Part shown: piece after piece, positions 25,761 through 35,058 of the stretch | Position numbering within the stretch: the stretch's first letter is position 1 | How the letters are laid out: each line of letters starts with the position of its first letter | The notes under the pieces: model-generated | Told to the model about the DNA's origin: nothing | The model's input: the letters and a program-made list of their open reading frames with translations, nothing else | Databases searched by the model: none | Made by a program: the position numbers and the translations under genes | NCBI GenBank assembly: GCA_050730755.1 | Contig: JBOHNR010000014.1 | Span: 1-42,239, forward strand | From: CAVPPA01 sp050730755 | Lineage (GTDB): Bacteria; Patescibacteriota; Saccharimonadia; Saccharimonadales; UBA4665 | Reading direction: 5' to 3' | DNA length: 42,239 bases

Positions 25761-26810
25761 ATGACACTAACAAAAATTAAAGCGCGTCGACCTTCTATGG
25801 CCGTTAGGCAACGGCGTGGAGAGCATCATCGTTATAACCATTCGTATCTAAAGACTTACTGGCCATACCTACCAATCGTCATGGTAATTGGGTGTGGGTT
25901 TGGCATCAATAACTGGATCGGCCAATTACACAAAAACGTTCTTGGCTACGCCACCGATATGAGCATACAGAGTTTGCTTGACGATACAAATGTTCAAAGA
26001 GCAGACAACGGAGAGGGGCCATTGACTATAAATGCCGATCTTGATCAGGCTGCTCAAACCAAGGCTAACGACATGGCCACCCAAGACTACTGGTCGCACG
26101 ATACACCAGAAGGGCAAACACCTTGGTCATTTATGATTGCCGCCGGTTACGATTACCAAACTGCCGGCGAAAATCTTGCCTATGGGTTTGACACCTCTCA
26201 GGATGTGCTCACCGCCTGGATGAACAGTCCTGACCATCGTGCCAATATTCTAAATACCACTTATCATGATATTGGTATTGGCATTGTTAATATAGCCAAT
26301 TACCAAAATAGCGGGCCAGAAACACTAATTGATGCAATGTATGGGTCACTCGCCGGAGAGGCTGTCGTGGCTGCTACTCCTGCCCCTCAAACTACCACTG
26401 CTCCGGCAGCAAATCAGATTCAACCGAGCTCCACGCCACCAGCCACAACATCGCCTTCGCCCACCTCAACACCAACCAGTACGCCAGTTAACACCCAACT
26501 AGCTACTACACAACCTTCTACGGCACCAGCTGCGGCAAGCGACAAGTCAAACGTCATCGAGCCACAACAGGAGCCAATCTCACGGATTCAGCTCGTTGCT
26601 ACAGGCGATCCTTCAGAAGGCGTTCTCCTTCTAACTTTATTTGGGTTTGGCGCGTTCGCCTTTCTGCTTTTCCGGCATGGTATTGCTTGGCGCAAAACAC
26701 TATTGCGCGGTGAAAAGTTTGTCTTGCAGCACCCCCTACTAGACTTCATTGCTATCACCTTGGTCACAGCCAGCGTTATCATGTCCCGAACAGCTGGTCT
26801 AATACGCTAA
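25761..26810 (+). CDS. Membrane-anchored CAP/SCP-domain surface protein
   Basis: A 349-residue envelope protein. A basic N-terminus (1-33) leads to a membrane segment (about 35-52). The CAP domain (about 70-195) has the typical pieces ADLDQAAQTKANDMA, YWSHDTPEG, AGENLAYGF, AWMNSPDHRANIL and YHDIGIGI, with the His/Glu cavity residues kept. A Pro/Thr/Ala/Ser-rich linker (about 205-280) would span the wall. Two hydrophobic segments (about 288-310 and 325-345) return it to the membrane. Bacterial CAP proteins are poorly characterised. The topology puts the CAP domain outside, where contact with a host cell is conceivable but unproven. Convergent with dnaE. Confidence 0.88.
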   Translation: MTLTKIKARRPSMAVRQRRGEHHRYNHSYLKTYWPYLPIVMVIGCGFGINNWIGQLHKNVLGYATDMSIQSLLDDTNVQRADNGEGPLTINADLDQAAQTKANDMATQDYWSHDTPEGQTPWSFMIAAGYDYQTAGENLAYGFDTSQDVLTAWMNSPDHRANILNTTYHDIGIGIVNIANYQNSGPETLIDAMYGSLAGEAVVAATPAPQTTTAPAANQIQPSSTPPATTSPSPTSTPTSTPVNTQLATTQPSTAPAAASDKSNVIEPQQEPISRIQLVATGDPSEGVLLLTLFGFGAFAFLLFRHGIAWRKTLLRGEKFVLQHPLLDFIAITLVTASVIMSRTAGLIR

Positions 26811-26846
26811 CCTCTTAAGTCCAATCGATAATCGCCGGTTAAAGTT

Positions 26847-29800
26847 CTACTTAAGGACGATATTTTTTGGCCCGACAAGAGATTGTAGACGCTTCAAAGA
26901 GTCTTCGTCACTATTCATCCTAGATGGTAATCGTATAATTTGCTTGGCATCATCATCGCCAAGCACCAAAACTACCTCACTTTCACCTCTTTGCTCGTCA
27001 ATAGCCCGTTTTAAAGATAGTAACAATTGATCATCGTCGCTCTTGGCCAAACGAATGTACACGCGAGCTGCCTTTTGCGGTGATGAGGCGGCTATTACTG
27101 ACTTGGTAATCTTTTGCGGCCTAGATTTCGGCATATTTGGCTTCTTGCCTGTTACCTTATAACTAATAGCCTCTTCGTGGGTAATCTCATGGGCACTATC
27201 AGCAATTACTTTAATCTCTTGAGCTATGTTGCCACTGCGGTCAGTTGCATTAACCTTACCACGTAAAATAATTACCTTGTCTCTTTCCCATAAATCGGTC
27301 GTCTGCTGCAAAACTCCAGGAAAAATAATAGCTTCAACCTCTCCAAACTCGTCCTCGATTTTTGCAAAAGCCATTTTTTGGCCATTCTTGGTACTAATAG
27401 TGCGGACATCAATAATATTGCCACCTATTGTTACAACTCGACCATCATGTTCTGAACCTATGACGTTAATTGGCACAGTTTGCTCGCTTAAAATCGTCGT
27501 AAACGGGTCAAGCGGATTCTGGCTCAAATACAGACCAAGTAGCTGTCGCTCCCATTGAAGTTGTTCCCTTATATTGGCACCCTCAGTCGGCGCTTGCAGA
27601 GTTAGTTTCGACTTGAGATTAGATACCTCTTCTAGCGCTCCAAACAAATCAACCTGGCCGCTACGAGTTTGCCTAGTTAGCCTCGCCGAATAGGCCATCA
27701 ACATATCCAAGTTAAAAAGCAGGCTTGACCGATCAACAAAACGGTCAAGGGAACCAGCCTTAATCAGGCTTTCCAAGGCTTTTTTATTGACGATCCGCAA
27801 ATCAACTCGTTTCAGGAAATCAGCCAGATCGACGAAAGGACCACCTTCGGAACGCACTTTTATGATCTCCTCAGCTGCACCTTGGCCGACATTTTTAATA
27901 GCTTCCAGGCTAAAACGGATTTGTAGTTCTTTAATCGGTACGACAGCAAATTCCAGGAAAGATTCATTAACGTCTGGAGGTAAGACGTTTATACCCATAT
28001 GTTTACAGGCCGAAATATCAATTGCGAGCCTGTCGGTATCATTAAAATCACTTGTCATCAGAGCTGCCATTAAGGCCGCCGGATAATGAGCTCTAAGGTA
28101 AGCCGTCCAATAAGATATTAAGGCATAACAAGCAGCATGCGCCTTATTGAAACAATAGGCTGCGAAATCCTCTAGCTGTTTCCAGAACTTTTCCATAAGT
28201 TCGCGTTCAGCACCGTTTTTCATCGCCCCCTCTATAAATTCAATCTTCATTTTGAGCAAGACGTCCATATTCTTTTTACCTATTGCTTTACGGAGGGTGT
28301 CCGCTTGACTACCAGTAAAGCCGCAGAGATCTTTAGATATCTGCATCACCTGTTCCTGATATACGAGCACGCCGTAAGTGGTTTTAAGGGCATCTTCCAT
28401 CTTTGGGTGCAGATATTCAATTTTTTTCAGACCGTGTTTACGAGCAATAAAATCATCAATGAATTGCATTGGCCCAGGGCGGTAAAGGGCCCCCATGGCA
28501 ATAATATCTTCAAATGTGGTTGGCTGTAGCTCACGTAAGTAGCGCCTCATGCCGGCAGATTCAAATTGGAAGACTCCGGCAGTATCGGCATCTCTAAATA
28601 TCTGGAGTGTCTTCGTGTCATCCAAGGATAACTTTTCCAGGTCTATATCTTGGCCATATACTTTTTTAATTATCCGTTGGGCGTTTTTAATAATAGTTAG
28701 ATTGGATAATCCTAGGAAATCCATTTTAAGAAGACCGAGATCTTCTATTGGACCCATGGAGTATTGGGTAGCAATCACTCCTTTTTGGGCTTTTTCAAGG
28801 GGTACGAACTGGACTATATCATCAGGCGCTATAACTACCCCGGCGGCATGAACACCGTGGCTACGGATGGTCCCTTCAAGTTGAATTGCTAAATCAAATA
28901 CTCTCTTAGCCGTATCATTAGTGGCGTATTCTTGTTTAAGATCGGGGTCGTTTTCGATAGATAACTTGAGTGGAATATGGCGTCCCTGAACTGGTTGGGG
29001 AATCATTTTGGCCAGACGATCAGCCTCGATATAGGGTACTTGAAGAACCCGGGCGACGTCCCTGACTGCATTTCGAGCCGCCATCCGCCCGTAAGTTACA
29101 ATGTTGGCAACTCGATCGGTTCCGTACTTATCTGCACAGTACTGGATAACTTCGTCGCGGCGGGTGTCCTGAATGTCAATATCAAAGTCAGGCAAACTAA
29201 TTCGGTCTGGGTTAAGAAAACGCTCGAATTGTAAGTCATATTTAAGCGGGTCAAGTTCGGTTATTCTCAGGGCATAAGAAACAATTGAGCTGGCCGCTGA
29301 ACCTCGTCCTGGACCAAAAACTATCCCCTGATTCTTGCCCCAGTTTATGAAATCGGCGATTATTAAAAAATAGCCGTTGAAATCCATCCTACCAATTATG
29401 CTCAATTCATAGTCGGCTCGCTGCAAAATTGGTTTCGGCAAAGTCTTCTTGGCTTGGGCAAGAGAAAGTGTAGATGCTTTAGCTTCATCAATTCCGCCGT
29501 GACGCCAAGCTAAGCCGCGAAAGACTAGCTTGTCGAGAAGAGACTTTTCGGTTTCACCTTTGGGTACTGGAAAATTTGCAATAAGAATCTTATCAAGCTT
29601 AATTTCGACCTGACAGCGATTGGCGATTAACTTCGTATTACTAATAACTTCGGGATGGGTCTTACCCCAGCGTCCAATAACTTCACTCGGTTCTGTTACG
29701 TTAAGTTCGAAGTCGCTTAAGCTCATGCGCTTTTTGTCTGTTAAGAAAGAGCCTGTCTGGACGCAAAGAAGGATCTCATGAGCCTCCTGATCGGCGTGGT

Positions 29801-30509
29801 GTAGATAATGGGCATCGCAGGTTACAACACAAGGAATGTCTAGCTCTTTGCCTAGCTTTAGAAGCTCTTCATTAACAAGGGTTTGTTCGTCCCATTTGCT
29901 CGGATGTTCAGGATGACCATGATCCTGTATTTCCAAATAATAACGGTTGCCAAATATTTTTTTGTACCAGGTGGCTATTTCTTTGGCTTTTTCGTGTTGA
30001 CCTTGGCGCAAATTATCGCCTAATTCACCACTCATACAACCACTGAGGACGATTAGGCCCTTGTTATACTCCTCCAACAAAGCGTGGTCGACACGGGGTT
30101 TATAATAAAGACCTTCCAGATTAGCAATAGTACTCAGACGCATCAGATTGCTATAGCCAATATTTGACATAGCCAGTATGGTTAGGTGGTATACCTGCTT
30201 ATCCTTGGCCGGGTCTCGATCGTTAATAGTTCTGGCGGCAACGTAAGCCTCAAGTCCAATGATTGGTTTAATGCCATTCGCTTTTGCTTCTTTATAGAAC
30301 TCAATCGAGCCACTTAAAGTACCATGATCGGTTTTAGCTATAGCTGACATCCCAGCTTGCTTCACAAAATCAATCAGGTCCGGGATCTTAGTTAGACCGT
30401 CGAGCAAACTATACTGCGTATGATTATGTAAATGGACAAAACCGGCAGCGGTTAGTCTTGACGCTTTAACCTGAGTTTGCTTTGTTGCAACCCCACTTTT
30501 AGCGGACAC
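26847..30509 (-). CDS. dnaE: DNA polymerase III alpha subunit DnaE
   Basis: Replicative C-family polymerase, 1220 residues, DnaE1-like length. The N-terminal PHP domain (about 22-290) has FVHLHNHTQYSLLDG, AKTDHGTLSG and metal-type His/Asp residues, so possible proofreading activity cannot be excluded. The catalytic aspartates are in LPDFDIDIQD (D441, D443). The fingers contain YCFNKAHAACYALISYWTAY, followed by an HhH region (about 900-950), and an OB domain (about 1025-1100; VVTIGGNIIDVRTIS). The start is a GTG at 30509 with AAGGA a few bases upstream. A perfect inverted repeat lies 24-47 nt before it. Confidence 0.96.
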   Translation of the reverse strand: MSAKSGVATKQTQVKASRLTAAGFVHLHNHTQYSLLDGLTKIPDLIDFVKQAGMSAIAKTDHGTLSGSIEFYKEAKANGIKPIIGLEAYVAARTINDRDPAKDKQVYHLTILAMSNIGYSNLMRLSTIANLEGLYYKPRVDHALLEEYNKGLIVLSGCMSGELGDNLRQGQHEKAKEIATWYKKIFGNRYYLEIQDHGHPEHPSKWDEQTLVNEELLKLGKELDIPCVVTCDAHYLHHADQEAHEILLCVQTGSFLTDKKRMSLSDFELNVTEPSEVIGRWGKTHPEVISNTKLIANRCQVEIKLDKILIANFPVPKGETEKSLLDKLVFRGLAWRHGGIDEAKASTLSLAQAKKTLPKPILQRADYELSIIGRMDFNGYFLIIADFINWGKNQGIVFGPGRGSAASSIVSYALRITELDPLKYDLQFERFLNPDRISLPDFDIDIQDTRRDEVIQYCADKYGTDRVANIVTYGRMAARNAVRDVARVLQVPYIEADRLAKMIPQPVQGRHIPLKLSIENDPDLKQEYATNDTAKRVFDLAIQLEGTIRSHGVHAAGVVIAPDDIVQFVPLEKAQKGVIATQYSMGPIEDLGLLKMDFLGLSNLTIIKNAQRIIKKVYGQDIDLEKLSLDDTKTLQIFRDADTAGVFQFESAGMRRYLRELQPTTFEDIIAMGALYRPGPMQFIDDFIARKHGLKKIEYLHPKMEDALKTTYGVLVYQEQVMQISKDLCGFTGSQADTLRKAIGKKNMDVLLKMKIEFIEGAMKNGAERELMEKFWKQLEDFAAYCFNKAHAACYALISYWTAYLRAHYPAALMAALMTSDFNDTDRLAIDISACKHMGINVLPPDVNESFLEFAVVPIKELQIRFSLEAIKNVGQGAAEEIIKVRSEGGPFVDLADFLKRVDLRIVNKKALESLIKAGSLDRFVDRSSLLFNLDMLMAYSARLTRQTRSGQVDLFGALEEVSNLKSKLTLQAPTEGANIREQLQWERQLLGLYLSQNPLDPFTTILSEQTVPINVIGSEHDGRVVTIGGNIIDVRTISTKNGQKMAFAKIEDEFGEVEAIIFPGVLQQTTDLWERDKVIILRGKVNATDRSGNIAQEIKVIADSAHEITHEEAISYKVTGKKPNMPKSRPQKITKSVIAASSPQKAARVYIRLAKSDDDQLLLSLKRAIDEQRGESEVVLVLGDDDAKQIIRLPSRMNSDEDSLKRLQSLVGPKNIVLK

Positions 30510-30532
30510 CTTGTCCTTACCCCCTGTTTTTC

Positions 30533-30556
30533 AGACTATACCTACGATTATAGTCT
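30533..30556. repeat. 8-bp perfect inverted repeat before dnaE
   Basis: AGACTATA, 8 nt, TATAGTCT. On the minus strand the first arm contains TATAAT (30552-30547), so it overlaps a possible dnaE -10. There is no T run, so a terminator is unlikely; an operator is possible. Confidence 0.55.
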
Positions 30557-30610
30557 ATCGAACATGAATTCTAGAAGAATAGATTTACAACATCCCGAAT
30601 ATTTTACCCG

Positions 30611-31015
30611 CTACCGCTTCAAATAGGTTCGTAAATGATTCAAAGCTAAATTGGCGTCCCTAACAGCCGCGTGTAAATCTTTGTTTGGGGATTCACCTTC
30701 ACGGAGAGCAGACAGAACTGCCCGAGCTTTTTCTTGTGTCATCTTTGCTCTAGTGGTTAGCTCATCCAATTCCATTTGGGCTTTACTTCCCATAGCCGTG
30801 CCGCGGGCTTTAGTATCGTCTAGTAGCTCACTAAGTTCGGTTAAAGCTCTTTTTAACTGAGCTTCGCCCTCGCTTAAGCTTTTATCGGCGGTATCTTCAA
30901 TGTTTTGGCGAGTTTCACGACCGGTTTTGGGGGCAGTCAATATTCCAGCCAGATAGCCGCCAACAGCGGCTACGCTCGTCCACACCGCAAACTTCTTAAG
31001 TGATAATTTAGCCAT
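30611..31015 (-). CDS. YtxH-domain small membrane protein
   Basis: A 134-residue protein with an N-terminal glycine-rich membrane segment WTSVAAVGGYLAGILTAPKTG (about 12-32), the core of the YtxH family (general-stress/envelope proteins of unknown mechanism), followed by a long charged helix. AAGGAGG lies 8 nt before the ATG at 31015 and overlaps the stop of the gene upstream, so the pair is one operon. The two proteins share the plan of one membrane anchor plus one cytosolic coiled helix, and may act together. Confidence 0.8.
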   Translation of the reverse strand: MAKLSLKKFAVWTSVAAVGGYLAGILTAPKTGRETRQNIEDTADKSLSEGEAQLKRALTELSELLDDTKARGTAMGSKAQMELDELTTRAKMTQEKARAVLSALREGESPNKDLHAAVRDANLALNHLRTYLKR

Positions 31016-31028
31016 AATCGTTGCCTCC

Positions 31029-31283
31029 TTAACTGCGACGCTTTCTTGCCGTCATCTTAATAATACCTCGAACAAGTTTCAATAAAGTTAATGGACCGGC
31101 AGCCCTTTTAAAATTTTCTGATGCTTCACCGGCAATTTCAATAACATCTTCAGCCCTCTCCACTGCCCGCTTAGCAGATGCCAACAACTTAATGGTAACG
31201 ATAATCGCTGCAATACCAAGTGCTAAAAACAAGATTAGTACGCAAGCGAGAATAATTACAAGAACTGATTCGACATTATTCAT
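31029..31283 (-). CDS. Small DUF948-like membrane protein
   Basis: An 84-residue protein: a hydrophobic segment (about 6-34), then an amphipathic helix LLASAKRAVERAEDVIEIAG and a basic end MTARKRRS. The plan resembles DUF948 proteins, often found beside YtxH genes, as here. It is transcribed toward ytxH and follows gatB after about 58 nt. No function can be assigned. Confidence 0.7.
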   Translation of the reverse strand: MNNVESVLVIILACVLILFLALGIAAIIVTIKLLASAKRAVERAEDVIEIAGEASENFKRAAGPLTLLKLVRGIIKMTARKRRS

Positions 31284-31341
31284 AAAATTTCATCTATCAG
31301 TTATAAGTTAATACCACAGAGGCCTTTTGCGCAAATGTGAA

Positions 31342-32805
31342 TTAAATACCGAGCTTCTTTTTGATAAGTTCTTGAGCTAGACCCGGGTTAGCTCTGCCTT
31401 GACTAAGCTTCATAACCTGACCGACCAGAAAACCAATCGCCTTGGCTTCACCTTTCCGGACGTCTTCTGCTGCTTTGGAGTCAGCAGCTAAAACACGTTT
31501 TACAATTTCAGCAGTTTCGTTTTCGTCCGATAATTGTAGTAAATTCCTGGCTTTGGCTATTTTTTCAACATCACCACCAACGGACAGTAATTCATTGAGG
31601 ACTTTCTTGGCGGCTGTTGAACTCAGCTTATTTTCGCCGACTAACCTCGAAAGCTTGATAAGCTCAGACTCATTGACCTGAATAGCATTTTCCTCGCCAG
31701 TGCCGTCGTTGTTCGTGGGGCGGAGCATCCAAAAAACGATACGGCGGGCATCTTCAGGCGATGATGTTTCCAAAATTCGCCAGATTAGCTTGGCAACATC
31801 TGGTTGCAATAGAATATCTTCAATAACGTTACGGTCGGCGGAAATATCTTTAAATTTAATCCTGTATTCCTCAAGAACTTTAGGCATTTCGTCCCTCACG
31901 CTGCTGATATATTTATCGTCTAAAACTATTGGTGGTAAATCAGGATCTGGCATATAACGGTAATCGTGAGCCTCCTCTTTAGTTCGCTGAGAGAAAGTCT
32001 TTTGCTTGGCGTCATTCCAGCCTAAAGTTTCTTGAACGACGGATCGTTTTTTTTCCAAAAGTTCTATTTGCCGATTGATTTCATATTCAATGGCTTTTTC
32101 AACGTTTCGGAAACTATTTAAATTTTTCGTTTCTGATCTAATGCCTAATTTCGAAGGATCTGTACTGACACTAACGTTAACGTCAAAACGCATATGCCCT
32201 AAGTACAAATTGCAATCACTAACTTCGGCGTATTTCATACGCAAATATAATTCACGGACATAGGCTTTAGCCGAAGCGGCCGAGTGCATATCGGGTTCCG
32301 AAACAATCTCTAAAAGTGGTGTACCGGCCCGGTTCAGATCGATTAGGCTGTAATCTTTCCCGGCTGGATGGACACTCTTACCGGCGTCTTCCTCAAGATG
32401 GGCTCTAGTAATACCCACTTTAAATGTGCTAACTGCCTTTGTCTTATTATCGATGATTGGAACTTCAACCTGACCATCACTTATTATCGGTTCGTCATAC
32501 TGAGAAATCTGATAACCTTTCGGTAAATCTGGATAAAAATAATGTTTGCGGTCAAACTTACTGAATTTACTAGGAGTTGTGCCAAGCGCAAAAGCTACTC
32601 TAACCGCTAACCTAACGGCTTCCTGATTTAGCACCGGCAAGGCGCCAGGTAAACCAAAACAAATGTGAGTTACGAGCGTATTGGGGGGTGCTTCGCGGGC
32701 ATCGTTTGAAACTGCCGCAAATAGTTTAGTCTTAGTCTTTAACTGCAAATGGGTCTCAATACCAATCGTCGCTTGGTATTTTGATCTAACGTCCGCAGTT
32801 ACCAT
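31342..32805 (-). CDS. gatB: Asp-tRNA(Asn)/Glu-tRNA(Gln) amidotransferase subunit B
   Basis: GatB binds the mischarged tRNA and activates its side chain with ATP. The 487 residues are full length. Signature pieces: IGIETHLQLKTKTKLF (N-terminus), YFYPDLPKGYQISQYD, DLNRAGTPLLEIVSEPDM and DYRYMPDPDLPPI of the cradle domain, then the helical and YqeY-like tail domain (about 350-487). Its ATG shares one base with the UGA of the upstream HEPN-like gene (TGATG), so translation is coupled. With gatC and gatA it forms the complete GatCAB complex. Confidence 0.97.
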   Translation of the reverse strand: MVTADVRSKYQATIGIETHLQLKTKTKLFAAVSNDAREAPPNTLVTHICFGLPGALPVLNQEAVRLAVRVAFALGTTPSKFSKFDRKHYFYPDLPKGYQISQYDEPIISDGQVEVPIIDNKTKAVSTFKVGITRAHLEEDAGKSVHPAGKDYSLIDLNRAGTPLLEIVSEPDMHSAASAKAYVRELYLRMKYAEVSDCNLYLGHMRFDVNVSVSTDPSKLGIRSETKNLNSFRNVEKAIEYEINRQIELLEKKRSVVQETLGWNDAKQKTFSQRTKEEAHDYRYMPDPDLPPIVLDDKYISSVRDEMPKVLEEYRIKFKDISADRNVIEDILLQPDVAKLIWRILETSSPEDARRIVFWMLRPTNNDGTGEENAIQVNESELIKLSRLVGENKLSSTAAKKVLNELLSVGGDVEKIAKARNLLQLSDENETAEIVKRVLAADSKAAEDVRKGEAKAIGFLVGQVMKLSQGRANPGLAQELIKKKLGI

Positions 32806-33239
32806 CAGAGTGCTCCTAAGTCTTTTAGGGCATCGCGAAAGCCACGTACAGCTATCTGCACATCGCGTCTATAAAGTTTTGAAACTTCCTCATGGATTAT
32901 TTTATTCCGTAGCTTATGGCCAAACCAAACGCTCTCGTTATTATTAAGAGTGCGCTGGGCAGACACTAGCCGTTCGCCCATAGTTTTACCCCTTAGCCGG
33001 CGTGTTTTCAAAGCTTCATCAAGTAATTCATCGGCACTAATAATAGCCGTCGGCCACATTTCACTTTTACCACACATTTTTTCGATTTCTTTCCAGCGCA
33101 GCTGGAAGTTTTGAGCCTTTAATTTTCTAGGGCGTAAGCGCTGGACAACACCAAATATAACAACCAGCACTAAAACGACAATGATAGTTGTTGTCACAAG
33201 AGTCTGATTACTAAAGAAATTGTGGATGAAATTAGGCAT
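32805..33239 (-). CDS. Membrane-anchored HEPN-like protein, function unknown
   Basis: 144 residues: a membrane segment (about 13-34), a basic stop-transfer patch (RLRPRKLK) and a helical cytosolic domain. Pieces such as WPTAIISADELLDEAL, GKTMGERL and VWFGHKLRNKIIHE are, as I recall, recurrent in a CPR protein family. R111-N112-K-I-I-H116 fits the Rx4-6H motif with a polar residue after Arg that defines HEPN domains, many of which are RNases. It overlaps gatA by 8 nt and gatB by 1 nt, so it is made together with the amidotransferase. HEPN membership is inferred from the motif and helical character only. Confidence 0.7.
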   Translation of the reverse strand: MPNFIHNFFSNQTLVTTTIIVVLVLVVIFGVVQRLRPRKLKAQNFQLRWKEIEKMCGKSEMWPTAIISADELLDEALKTRRLRGKTMGERLVSAQRTLNNNESVWFGHKLRNKIIHEEVSKLYRRDVQIAVRGFRDALKDLGAL

Positions 33240-34668
33240 CTATTAGCTCCTCTACCTTTTGGGCAAAGCCAAGTAACGCCCGGTCCTTTTTCTGAGGAGC
33301 CATCAGCTGTAAACCTACTGGCAAGTTATCGCTAAACCCGGCTGGAAGACTAATTGACGGTATGCCAACCAAATTTGCGCCGACAGTCATGATGTCAGTC
33401 AAGTACATTTGTAATGGATCGCTGGCGTTTTCGCCAATTCTAAATGCCGTCATGGGTGCAGTTGGGCCGGCTAAGAAATCGACTTGTTCAAAGGCCTTCT
33501 CGAATTCTCCTATAAGCTTAGTCCGAACCGTTTGGGCTCGCTTATAATAGGCATCGTAATAGCCGCTGCTAAGCACAAAGGTACCAATCATAATCCGGCG
33601 CTTGGCTTCTTTGCCAAAACCTATACCACGAGATTTCAGGTAACTTTCGTTAATATTCTTGGCATCTTTATAGCTAAAACCGTAACGTTGGCCATCGTAT
33701 CGACTTAAGTTACTACTAACTTCAGCCGGACAGATAATATAATACACGGCCAGTGCCATCGGTAAACTAGGCAGGCTTATCTCCTGAATGATGGCACCGC
33801 TTTCTTTAAGTTTCTGGATAGCTATTTCTATAACTTTTTTTACGTTAGGCTGCAGCCCTTTGCCCATATACTCCCTAACAACGCCGACTCTCTGACCCTT
33901 AAGCGAACCGCTGAGGTCAGTATATTTGTCTGGGTCACGTTCTATCGTTGTACTATCAAGCTTGTCTATGCCGGCAATGACGTCCAGGACAAAAGCAGCA
34001 TCATTAACTGTACGAGCCAGCGGGCCGATAACATCAGTGCTGCTGGCCATAGCCACTACGCCGCTACGGGAAACCAAGCCATAAGTGGGTTTGTAACCAA
34101 TCACTCCACAAAAACTAGCTGGTAGGCGAATAGAACCGCCTGTGTCAGTACCGAGCGCAAAGGGGACCACGCCAAGTGTCACTGCGGCAGCCGAGCCACC
34201 CGAAGAGCCTCCCGGTACTCGGGTCATATCATGCGGGTTCCTAGTCACCATAAAATCACTGTTTTCAGTAGACGAACCGTGCGCAAACGCATCAAGATTC
34301 GCTTTGGCTACACAAATTGCCCCTTCAGTCTCTAGACGTTCGATAGCCGTAGCTTGATATGGCGCAACAAAGCCTTTTAAGATATTGCTGGCGGCAGTTG
34401 TTTCGCCGCCGAAAGTTAGGAAATTATCTTTGGCAATAAAGGGCACGCCGGCTAAACGGCCAACTTTTTGTCCCTTTTGGACGGTTTGGTCAATCAGAGC
34501 AGCACGCTTCCGAGCCCTAGTTCCTGTCGTAGCAATAACGGCATCATATTTTCTGTTGGCCTCGATGGCCGTAAGAGACCGTTCTACTAAATCTGTAGCC
34601 TTTAACTCGCCACGATTTACTTTTTCAGCAAGCTCATTAATCGACGGCCATTGACTAAACGTAACCAT
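33232..34668 (-). CDS. gatA: Asp-tRNA(Asn)/Glu-tRNA(Gln) amidotransferase subunit A
   Basis: GatA is the glutaminase of GatCAB, making ammonia for the transamidation of mischarged tRNA. 478 residues. The amidase-signature triad is intact: K80 in FIAKDNF, S155 in PGGSSGGSAAAV and S179 in GTDTGGSIRLPAS, nearly the numbering of characterised GatA proteins. The ATG at 34668 directly follows the TAA of gatC (no gap). The 3' end overlaps the HEPN-like gene by 8 nt. Presence of GatCAB implies that Gln-tRNA and/or Asn-tRNA is made indirectly. Confidence 0.97.
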   Translation of the reverse strand: MVTFSQWPSINELAEKVNRGELKATDLVERSLTAIEANRKYDAVIATTGTRARKRAALIDQTVQKGQKVGRLAGVPFIAKDNFLTFGGETTAASNILKGFVAPYQATAIERLETEGAICVAKANLDAFAHGSSTENSDFMVTRNPHDMTRVPGGSSGGSAAAVTLGVVPFALGTDTGGSIRLPASFCGVIGYKPTYGLVSRSGVVAMASSTDVIGPLARTVNDAAFVLDVIAGIDKLDSTTIERDPDKYTDLSGSLKGQRVGVVREYMGKGLQPNVKKVIEIAIQKLKESGAIIQEISLPSLPMALAVYYIICPAEVSSNLSRYDGQRYGFSYKDAKNINESYLKSRGIGFGKEAKRRIMIGTFVLSSGYYDAYYKRAQTVRTKLIGEFEKAFEQVDFLAGPTAPMTAFRIGENASDPLQMYLTDIMTVGANLVGIPSISLPAGFSDNLPVGLQLMAPQKKDRALLGFAQKVEELIDA

Positions 34669-34962
34669 TTAAGTAATCGTCCTTTGGACCTTAATCTGGT
34701 TGTCTTGAACGACAGGTACATTTTTTAAAAGTTCACTAGCTTTATAGCCATAGTCGTGCGGCTGATCGTCGCGGAACACATTAACCAATCCGGTCACCTG
34801 ATTTGTTGGCTTAAGCCCGGCTGTGTCAACAGTCTGCAGTTGCTCAACGTATTGCAAGATAGCATTTAGCTCTCGGCTATATTCCTCAACCTCGTCTTGG
34901 TTTAAGTCAAGGCGGGCTAAGCGAGCCAGTTTTAATACATCCTCGCGGTCTAACTTGCTCAT
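34669..34962 (-). CDS. gatC: Asp-tRNA(Asn)/Glu-tRNA(Gln) amidotransferase subunit C
   Basis: GatC wraps around GatA and tethers it to GatB. 97 residues from the ATG at 34962; a GTG at 34968 would add two. Family features: LDREDVLKLARLARLDLNQD, ELNAILQYVEQLQTVDTAGL and the C-terminal FRDDQPHDYGYKASELLKNV. The ATG is favoured by an extended -10 box ending 8 nt before it. First gene of gatC-gatA-HEPN-gatB. Confidence 0.95.
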   Translation of the reverse strand: MSKLDREDVLKLARLARLDLNQDEVEEYSRELNAILQYVEQLQTVDTAGLKPTNQVTGLVNVFRDDQPHDYGYKASELLKNVPVVQDNQIKVQRTIT

Positions 34963-34970
34963 GTCCACTT

Positions 34971-34979
34971 ATTGTAGCA
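34971..34979 (-). promoter_or_regulatory. Extended -10 promoter of the gatCAB operon, leaderless layout
   Basis: Minus-strand TGCTACAAT (TACAAT at 34976-34971) ends 8 nt before the gatC ATG. Confidence 0.55.
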
Positions 34980-35058
34980 GAACTCCTCAGCAACTAGGTT
35001 TTTTGAACTATCCTTATAGTAAGGCGAAATATCTATCTGGGCCGATTAGGTAAAAAAA

